From NCBI RefSeq assembly GCF_003129465.1, contig NZ_QFFF01000002.1, positions 186,001-250,000 of the forward strand: a DNA stretch of 64,000 nt. The letters run 5' to 3'. This DNA comes from Sphingosinicella humi. GTDB lineage: Bacteria > Pseudomonadota > Alphaproteobacteria > Sphingomonadales > Sphingomonadaceae. A model generated the notes under the pieces. The model worked only from the letters and a program-made list of their open reading frames with translations, was not told the DNA's origin and did not search any database. Position 1 is the stretch's first letter. Every line of letters starts with the position of its first letter. A program made the translations under genes and the position numbers. Positions 58,235-64,000 of this stretch are shown one piece after another.

Positions 58235-59425
58235 TCATTCCCGCGAGAACCGCGCCGCCAGCTCCACATGGGTGGACCAGCGAAACTGCCCCACTGGCTT
58301 GATCCAGTCGAGGCCGTAGCCGCCTTCGATCAATATCTTCGCGTCACGGGCGAAGGTGCTGGGATTGCAGGACACCGATGCGATCCGGGAAACGCTGGAG
58401 CGGGCCAGCATCTCCGCCTGCTCCCGCGCGCCGGCGCGGGGTGGATCGATCACCACGGCTTCGAAGCGGCTCAGCTCCTGCTCGTCCAGCGGGCGACGAA
58501 AAAGGTCGCGATGGTCGACGAAGATCGTTCGCTGCGCGCGATTGGCCGCGCTCTTCAGCGCCAGGGCCGCGTCCCGGCCGCCTTCCACCGCCAGGATACG
58601 TCCCTGCAGCGACAGGGCGAAGGTGCCGAGACCGGCGAAAAGGTCCGCGAGAATGCGCGCGGGCCCGACCGCTTCGCGCACCGCTTCGACCAGCGTTGCC
58701 TCGCCCTGGTCCGTCGCCTGGAGGAAGGCGCCTTGGGGCAGCGGCACGGGCGCGCCGCCCAGAGTGATGGTCACCGGCTCCGGCTCCCAACGCGTTTGCG
58801 GCCCATCGCCGTCGTCGGTGGCGAGGCGGGCGATCCGATGGGCGTTGGCGAAATCGGTGACCCGCTCCGTCGCCTGCAACCCTGCAACCGGAACGTTTTC
58901 GAGGAGAATGTCGGGCCCCTGATCGGCCAGGGTCATGCGGACGCCGCCGCTTCCCCTGGGCCCGAGCAGTTCGCCCAGCAAGCGCCGCAGCGGCTCGACC
59001 AGTGCGAACAGCTCCGGCCGGAGGATGAAGCATTCGTGCATGTCGACGATGCGGCTGCTCTTCTCGGCGTTGAAGCCGAGCCGCACCTGGCGGCCTCGGC
59101 TCTCCGCGCGAAAGGAGGCGCGTCGGCGGCTGACCGTGGGCGAAATGTGCGGCGGCAGGATTTCGGGGACGGCCACGCCTTGGCCCATCAATGCCGATGC
59201 AATGCGGTCGACGAGGAAGCCCGCATAAGCGGTGTCGTCGACATGCTGGAGCTGGCAACCGCCGCATTCGGGGAAGTGGCGGCAGGGCGGCTCGGCCCGA
59301 TGCGGCCCCGGCTCTATCGTGCCGTCCGCATGCACCCGATCGCCGAGCGCCGTGAAGGGGATGTGACGGCCGGTCTCCGTCACGCCATCGCCGCGCGCCG
59401 CAATGCGTACGATGGTGTCGGTCAC
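58235..59425 (-). CDS. TrmA/RlmD-family RNA m5U methyltransferase
   Basis: A 396-residue SAM-dependent RNA methyltransferase. Cysteine cluster RHFPECGGCQLQH with partners (C-x5-C-x2-C, fourth Cys later) as in RlmD; SAM region LADLFAGLGTFALSL; DPPRAG motif; catalytic Cys in SVSCNPSTFARD. It probably methylates a uridine of 23S rRNA. It starts with GTG 59425, overlapping the nnr stop; the TRAM domain is short or missing at the N-terminus. Confidence 0.88.
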   Translation of the reverse strand: MTDTIVRIAARGDGVTETGRHIPFTALGDRVHADGTIEPGPHRAEPPCRHFPECGGCQLQHVDDTAYAGFLVDRIASALMGQGVAVPEILPPHISPTVSRRRASFRAESRGRQVRLGFNAEKSSRIVDMHECFILRPELFALVEPLRRLLGELLGPRGSGGVRMTLADQGPDILLENVPVAGLQATERVTDFANAHRIARLATDDGDGPQTRWEPEPVTITLGGAPVPLPQGAFLQATDQGEATLVEAVREAVGPARILADLFAGLGTFALSLQGRILAVEGGRDAALALKSAANRAQRTIFVDHRDLFRRPLDEQELSRFEAVVIDPPRAGAREQAEMLARSSVSRIASVSCNPSTFARDAKILIEGGYGLDWIKPVGQFRWSTHVELAARFSRE

Positions 59426-60789
59426 CGGCACTCTGCGAGCGCTTCGCGCAGATGGGAGAGGAGATCGTCGGCGATCAAGCCGGGGCCCGCCATGGCACCA
59501 GTCCGGCCGTGCAGCCACACGCCGGCACAGGCCGCCTCGAAGACCTCCAGCCCCCTCGCCCGCATCGCTGCGATTATGCCGGCGAGCACGTCGCCCGTCC
59601 CGGCGCTGGCGAGCCAGGGTGAGGCCGGTGGCGCGATGGCGGCTCGGCCGTCCGGCGCGGCGACGACCGTATCGGATCCCTTGAAGACGATCACGGCCTG
59701 GGAGCGACGGGCCGCCTCCCGCGCCTGCTCCACCTTGCTGCCCACGAGCGTTCCGAACAATCGCGCGAACTCGCCGGCATGGGGGGTAAGGATCGGCGTC
59801 TCTCTCCAGCGCGGGAAATCCTGCCCGGCCAGCAAGGCAAGGGCGTCGCCGTCGATCACCAGTGGACGTCCGGATTCGAACGCCCGCCGGAACCTGTCTC
59901 TTCCCTTCCCCACCTTGCCGAGCCCGGGCCCGATGACGACGGCATCGACGCGTTCATCGTCCAGGGCCTCGAGGCCGTGCGACTGCACGACGGCGCTCGG
60001 CACGCCGGGGAGCGGCTGCGGTGCGATCAGTCGGACATAACCGGCGCCAGCCCGCGCAGCGGCGGCGGCGGCCAGGGCAATCGCGCCGAGCATCTCGCCG
60101 GCGACCAGGGCGGCATAACCCCTTGTATATTTATGATCGTCCGGCCCGGGAGCGGCCAGCCTTGGTCTTTCGATCCGCCGAAGGTCACTCCTCGCTTCGA
60201 TGCCGATTTCCGCCACGGCGATTCGACCCATGTGCCGAGCCGCCGGCTGAAGGAGGTGCGACGGCTTCAACGTCGCGAAGGTGACGGTAAGCTCGTAATC
60301 GGGAACCGGCGAGAGAATGCGGCCGTCGTCGGTGGCGACGCCGCTCGGCAGGTCGATGGCCACTTTGACGGCGGCCTCACCGGCAAGGCGCATCAGCGCC
60401 GCCGCCGTCGCCTCGTCGAGCGGCCGGGCAAGGCCGGTGCCGAACAGCGCGTCGATCAGAAGCGGCGCGCCTTCCGCCGCCGCCAATGGCTCGACGAGGC
60501 CGGACCAGGCCGCCCGCGCCGCCTTGGCCGCACCGCTCTTGGGTTCGGCGAGCGCCGCCACGCGCACGTCCACGCCCCTGGCCGCCAACTCGCGCGCGAC
60601 GACATAGCCGTCGCCGCCATTATTACCGGGTCCGCACAGGATGAGCGTGGGCAGAGGCCCGGCAAAGCGCCATATCGCCTCGGCGGCCGCGATGCCGGCG
60701 CGCTCCATCAGCGTTTCGACGGGCGTGCCGGCGTCGATCGCGCGTTGCTCGGCGGCGCGCATTTCGGCCGCGGTGAGGATGACGCTCAT
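59422..60789 (-). CDS. nnr: Bifunctional NAD(P)H-hydrate repair enzyme Nnr
   Basis: A 455-residue fusion of an N-terminal NAD(P)HX epimerase (LTAAEMRAAEQRAI, LCGPGNNGGDGYVVAREL) and a C-terminal ADP-dependent dehydratase (ILTPHAGEFARLFG, VIVFKGSDTVVA, SAGTGDVLAGIIAAM). It repairs hydrated NAD(P)H. ATG 60789 overlaps the upstream lipoprotein stop; the stop overlaps the methyltransferase GTG. Confidence 0.95.
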   Translation of the reverse strand: MSVILTAAEMRAAEQRAIDAGTPVETLMERAGIAAAEAIWRFAGPLPTLILCGPGNNGGDGYVVARELAARGVDVRVAALAEPKSGAAKAARAAWSGLVEPLAAAEGAPLLIDALFGTGLARPLDEATAAALMRLAGEAAVKVAIDLPSGVATDDGRILSPVPDYELTVTFATLKPSHLLQPAARHMGRIAVAEIGIEARSDLRRIERPRLAAPGPDDHKYTRGYAALVAGEMLGAIALAAAAAARAGAGYVRLIAPQPLPGVPSAVVQSHGLEALDDERVDAVVIGPGLGKVGKGRDRFRRAFESGRPLVIDGDALALLAGQDFPRWRETPILTPHAGEFARLFGTLVGSKVEQAREAARRSQAVIVFKGSDTVVAAPDGRAAIAPPASPWLASAGTGDVLAGIIAAMRARGLEVFEAACAGVWLHGRTGAMAGPGLIADDLLSHLREALAECR

Positions 60790-61157
60790 TGTCCCTGCCG
60801 CAGCGCCTTGACCGTCGCCGGCAGCCGGTAACGGTCGTCCGCAATCGAAACTTCGATCCGGTCGTCGGCGATGATGGACACGATGGCGGGCTCCGCGCCG
60901 TCCGCCGCGACGACGCCACGCCCGTCGCCGGTGACGAGGAGGCGGCGGAAGCCACCGCTGGGGTGGTGGAGCGTCAGGATCGACCCTTCATCGCCGGCCG
61001 TCCGTTCCACGATGCAGCTCGATTTGAAGGCCGTCGCGCCTTCGACCGCGCAGGCTATGCGATTGGCCGGATCGGCGGCGAGCGCCTCCTGCGCCCCTCG
61101 GTCGGAATCGCCGCAGGCGGCCAAGAGGATAAGGGCGGCGAACGGAAATTTCCTCAT
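60786..61157 (-). CDS. Small putative lipoprotein
   Basis: A 123-residue hypothetical protein with a signal peptide and lipobox L12-A13-A14-C15 (MRKFPFAALILLAACGDSD), then a compact beta-rich domain with two further Cys (RIACAVEG, KSSCIVER). Likely anchored in the envelope; function unknown. It overlaps the nnr start by four bases. Confidence 0.78.
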   Translation of the reverse strand: MRKFPFAALILLAACGDSDRGAQEALAADPANRIACAVEGATAFKSSCIVERTAGDEGSILTLHHPSGGFRRLLVTGDGRGVVAADGAEPAIVSIIADDRIEVSIADDRYRLPATVKALRQGQ

Positions 61158-61185
61158 CCGCGGGTGTTTGAGCCAAGCACCGGCC

Positions 61186-61914
61186 TCAAGCAAGAGCGTC
61201 GGCGGTCCGCTGCAGTATCGGTGTCAGCCTGTCGGCCCAGCGCCGGACTCCGGCGGCGTCGCCGATCAGGTCCTGCCGAACCTCGACGACGAGGTAGGGA
61301 AGCCCCCGCGTCTCGGCGTGAAGGTCCATCGTCGCATTGAGGTCCTGCCCCGAATAGGGCTGGTTGTCGCCGGTGACGATCCCCTCGGCCTTTAGCAGAT
61401 CGATGGCGATATGGGCCGCGCGCACGTCCTGGTTGTAGAGGATCCCGACCTCCCACGGCCTTTTCTCCTGGGGCCGGGTGGCGAGCTGGGGCGTGAAGCT
61501 GTGAAGCGCGAAGAGGATGCGCGGCCTAAGCCGCTCCACCGTTTCCGTGATCAGCCGGTGATAGGGGTCCCAGAAGCGTTCGAGCCGCCGCTCCCGATCG
61601 GCCGGCGTCAGGGCCTCGTTGCCCGGGATGGGATGTCCGTCGCTGATCACGGGAATTGCGTTGAGCTCGTCCCGCTCGCGGTGGAGATCGACGACGAGCC
61701 GTGAAACGGTGGCGAGAATGGCCGGACAGCCGAGCCGGGCGGCGACTTCGCGCGCCAGCGGATCGACGCCGATGTCCACCGCCATATGCTGGTGCATGAG
61801 GCTTTCGGGGATGCCGAGGTCGATGTCGGCCGGCACGCGGTTGGACGTGTGGTCGGCGACAAGCAGAAGCTCGGAGCCGGGCGTCCCCGGAAGGAAATCC
61901 GCGACTTCGCTCAT
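61186..61914 (-). CDS. N-formylglutamate amidohydrolase family protein
   Basis: A 242-residue zinc amidohydrolase of the HutG-type N-formylglutamate deformylase family: LLLVADHTSNRVP, HMAVDIGVD, RLVVDLHRERDE and LFALHSFTP, with the C-terminal VVEVRQDLI. It has no hut neighbours, so its substrate is uncertain. It overlaps the upstream enoyl-CoA hydratase stop by four bases. Confidence 0.9.
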   Translation of the reverse strand: MSEVADFLPGTPGSELLLVADHTSNRVPADIDLGIPESLMHQHMAVDIGVDPLAREVAARLGCPAILATVSRLVVDLHRERDELNAIPVISDGHPIPGNEALTPADRERRLERFWDPYHRLITETVERLRPRILFALHSFTPQLATRPQEKRPWEVGILYNQDVRAAHIAIDLLKAEGIVTGDNQPYSGQDLNATMDLHAETRGLPYLVVEVRQDLIGDAAGVRRWADRLTPILQRTADALA

Positions 61915-62657
61915 TTCCTGCGGCTCCTGTGAGCGGCAAGTCGCTCGGTCACCGCCTCCGAACCGAGAAGCGACTCGAACGCCCTGTCCTGCCCCTCGTC
62001 CTGGCTCGTGCCGAGCGAGGCCAGCCGGACCGCCCGTTTCAGAACGCGAAGGCTCTCTTCATCATTGGCCGCAACAGCGGCGGCGAAGGGTTCGACCGCG
62101 GGCTCCGCTTCACCCTCGATAGCCCATTCGACGAGGCCGATGCGGGCCGCCTCCCGCGCATCGATGATCTCGGCGCCGAACAGCAGCCGCGACGCCTGGC
62201 CCGGACCGACGAGGGAGACGAGCCGGTACACATCCTCCTGGGGGTAAGCGACGCCGAGCTTAGCGGGCGTGATGGCGAAGCGCGCCTTGGGCCCGGCCAC
62301 GCGAATGTCGCAGGCCATGGCGAGCGCGACGCCGGCCCCGAAACAGGCACCCTCGACCAGGGCGATGGTGGGAATAGGCAGGTCGGCGAGCGTGTCGAGC
62401 CCGTGCCGCATCGCACGGCGGAAGGCAGAACGCGCCTCCGCGTCGTCTCGGAAGGAGTCGAACTCCGAAATATCGGCGCCGGCACTGAAGGCGCCGCCGG
62501 GCGCGCTGCTGACGATCAGGGCTCGGGCGCCGGAGCCCACTGCCTCGTCCGCCGCAGAAGCCAATTGGAACCAACCGTCGATAGCTATGGCGTTAAGCGC
62601 CGCGGGACGGTTCAGAGCTAGGCGCGCGGTGGCGCCATTTAGGGAAAGTTCGAACAT
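61911..62657 (-). CDS. Enoyl-CoA hydratase/isomerase family protein
   Basis: A 248-residue crotonase-fold protein: oxyanion-hole blocks AFSAGADISEFDSF and EGACFGAGVALAMACDIR, then AITPAKLGVAYP. One of the two catalytic glutamates of true hydratases is not obvious, so isomerase or other CoA chemistry is possible. ATG 62657. It forms a short operon with the formylglutamate amidohydrolase. Confidence 0.86.
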   Translation of the reverse strand: MFELSLNGATARLALNRPAALNAIAIDGWFQLASAADEAVGSGARALIVSSAPGGAFSAGADISEFDSFRDDAEARSAFRRAMRHGLDTLADLPIPTIALVEGACFGAGVALAMACDIRVAGPKARFAITPAKLGVAYPQEDVYRLVSLVGPGQASRLLFGAEIIDAREAARIGLVEWAIEGEAEPAVEPFAAAVAANDEESLRVLKRAVRLASLGTSQDEGQDRAFESLLGSEAVTERLAAHRSRRK

Positions 62658-62702
62658 CGCCGCTGCTTGCCGCTCCGGAACGGCTTTGTCATCCGCGACG
62701 AG

Positions 62703-62738
62703 AAAAAAGGGCCGGGCGCGAATACTGGCGCCCGGCCT
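62703..62738 (-). terminator. Rho-independent terminator
   Basis: GCCGGGCGC (62711-62719) and GCGCCCGGC (62728-62736) form a ten-bp GC stem with an eight-base loop. On the minus strand the stem is followed by six T (A run at 62703-62708). It should stop transcripts coming from ispE before the enoyl-CoA hydratase gene. The 175 bases between it and ispE hold no gene I can support. Confidence 0.85.
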
Positions 62739-62913
62739 CTGAAGGTGCATGGCGCTCGCCCCGGAGGACAAGGACCATGCGCGGATGTCGGCTCGTACGT
62801 GCGAGCCTCGACCCGTCCATGACGGCACGCAGCAAGGCTCGTGCCACGACGGCAGGACGGGGCTTACGATGGTTAATCCGGCTCCAAATCTGTCCCGTCG
62901 CGGGAAGACCGGA

Positions 62914-63720
62914 TCATCTGAGACGAGTCGCGAGCTGCCACCAGTCCGGGCGTTCGGCCGCTATGGCATCGTGCGCCGCGTCCCGCTCCACCACGGACTC
63001 GAACAGCGCGAAGCAGGTCGCGCCAGAGCCCGACATCCGAGCCAACCGCGCACCGCTCTGAGCCTTAAGGCGCTCCAGGACCTCCCCGATTTCCGGCACC
63101 ATCGCTAGGGCGATCGGCTCCAGATCGTTGCGGCCGGCCCTCCAGTCGTCCGGCAAAGGGCCGCGATCGATGCCGTCCCAGCCGCGAAACACCGCGGCGG
63201 TCGAAACCGCCTTGCGGGGATTGACCAGCAGGACCGGCATCTTGCCCAACCCGGTCTCCACTGGCTGCAGCCTGTCGCCACGCCCTTCGCCGCGTGCGGT
63301 AACGGAGCCGATGCACGCGGGCACATCCGCGCCGAGCGATGCCGCGAGCTCGGTCAGCTTCTCGGAGTCCAGATCGAGCGCCCAGAAGCGGTTCAGCAGC
63401 CTCATGGCGGCGGCCGCATCCGCCGAGCCGCCGCCAAGCCCGGCCGCGATCGGCAGGCACTTGGTAAGGCGCAGCGAGGCGCCTTTGCCGCCCGGCTGAA
63501 GAAGGCGTGCCGCGCGCAACACGAGATTGTCGGTCTCGTCCGACAGATCTTGGCGCATCGGCCCCTCGACGTGGAGCTCAAGCCCGTCGGCCGGCGCCAC
63601 CTCAAGCTCGTCGCCGTCCTCGCAGAAGGCGAACAGCGTTTCGATGCGGTGATAGCCGTCCGGTTCCCGGGAGCGAACGTGCAGCGCCAGGTTGATCTTG
63701 GCGTAGGCCCTTTCCCGCAT
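62914..63720 (-). CDS. ispE: 4-(cytidine-5'-diphospho)-2-C-methyl-D-erythritol kinase
   Basis: GHMP kinase of the MEP isoprenoid pathway, 268 residues. AYAKINLALHVRSREPDGYH (substrate site with Lys), PIAAGLGGGSADAAAAM (ATP-binding loop) and ARMSGSGATCFALF are all standard. ATG 63720 overlaps the stop of the TPR gene upstream (TGATG). Confidence 0.96.
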   Translation of the reverse strand: MRERAYAKINLALHVRSREPDGYHRIETLFAFCEDGDELEVAPADGLELHVEGPMRQDLSDETDNLVLRAARLLQPGGKGASLRLTKCLPIAAGLGGGSADAAAAMRLLNRFWALDLDSEKLTELAASLGADVPACIGSVTARGEGRGDRLQPVETGLGKMPVLLVNPRKAVSTAAVFRGWDGIDRGPLPDDWRAGRNDLEPIALAMVPEIGEVLERLKAQSGARLARMSGSGATCFALFESVVERDAAHDAIAAERPDWWQLATRLR

Positions 63721-64000
63721 CAGGGCGAAGCGAGCGTGGGCGTCAGTCCCGTCTCGATCTTGGCCCGTAACCGCTCGGCATCCTCTTCCTCGGCGTAGAT
63801 CAGCGCCGCCTCCCAGGCATAGCGCGCCTCATAATGGCGGCCGGCGCTGTAATAGGCGTCGCCCAGATGCTCGTTGATCGCCGGGTCGGCCGGCTGCCCC
63901 ACCACCGCCTTTTCGAGCAGCGGAATGGCTTTGTGGACCTGGCCGTGCAGATAATGCGCCCAGCCGAGGGAGTCGGTGATTTCCGGGCTGTCGGGCTGAA
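63720..64000 (-). CDS. TPR-repeat protein, C-terminal fragment (runs off the window)
   Basis: The last ~93 codons of a tetratricopeptide-repeat protein: repeats SLGWAHYLHGQVHKAIPLLE and NEHLGDAYYSAGRHYEARYA. The remainder lies beyond base 64000. Translationally coupled to ispE. Confidence 0.85.
   Translation of the reverse strand, partial: QPDSPEITDSLGWAHYLHGQVHKAIPLLEKAVVGQPADPAINEHLGDAYYSAGRHYEARYAWEAALIYAEEEDAERLRAKIETGLTPTLASP

Noticed and set aside
62739-63108. Short plus-strand frames (start near 62777) with a GGAGG upstream
   Set aside because: They run antisense into ispE and have no recognisable composition or domain; the interval 62739-62913 is left without a gene.

Overview
This 64 kb window is chromosomal DNA from a high-GC alphaproteobacterium. 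It is most likely a member of the Sphingomonadales (Sphingomonas or Sphingosinicella type). The evidence is the alphaproteobacterial CtrA-pathway proteins DivK and ChpT, a GatCAB amidotransferase, addA next to trxA, a typical RpoH, and three or more families of dispersed palindromic repeats common in sphingomonads. This placement is inference; there is no rRNA in the window.

Layout. 1-11.5 kb: the 3' part of an oligopeptidase B gene that lacks its catalytic-serine block, then gatB, gatA and gatC on the minus strand, a DUF3089 lipase-like gene overlapping ruvX, an exported S9 peptidase, a minus-strand EAL protein with a degenerate GGDEF domain, nadK and tRNA-Asn. 11.6-19.7 kb: a hemerythrin protein, secA, a GFA-fold protein, trxA and addA. 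addB is not beside addA, so a rearrangement boundary probably lies near 19.7 kb.

19.8-24.6 kb looks like an accessory segment. It holds a PagL-like lipid A deacylase, a TRIC-type channel, a relic of a TonB-dependent receptor, and a compact arsenic operon (a coupled small ORF, arsR, arsI, arsN2, arsC, acr3). The segment ends in a repeat-bearing stretch next to tRNA-Lys. 24.8-35.8 kb: a small secreted protein, an orphan ATP-dependent DNA ligase, a 28-codon membrane ORF, a TPR-sulfotransferase, dps, a GDT1-type transporter, rpmG, divK, a five-gene overlapping operon (DUF3572, HAD, RidA, GDPD, GNAT), the RNase P RNA and an AmpD-like amidase. 35.8-41.9 kb is a chemotaxis-type cluster (cheA, cheW, cheY, cheB, cheR on the minus strand) with chpT upstream. 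No receptor gene is present.

41.9-43.3 kb is a decaying toxin-antitoxin-like patch. It contains a higBA relic and a DUF4160/DUF2442 pair whose first gene is frameshifted and preceded by a perfect 24-bp palindrome. 43.3-64 kb is mostly core functions: rluD, rpoH, mtgA, ybaB, dnaX, the SRP RNA, a ferredoxin with two cysteine desulfurases, a PLP dehydratase, an ornithine/lysine-type decarboxylase followed by a deoxyhypusine-synthase-like enzyme, an amidohydrolase, an RNA methyltransferase, nnr, an N-formylglutamate amidohydrolase, an enoyl-CoA hydratase, ispE and the start of a TPR gene.

The two most striking observations are (1) a 77-bp palindromic repeat element lying in frame inside a cysteine desulfurase gene, adding about 26 residues, and (2) an apparently precise in-frame loss of the catalytic Ser-Ala-Gly-Gly block in oligopeptidase B. 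No CRISPR array, prophage or complete insertion sequence was seen.
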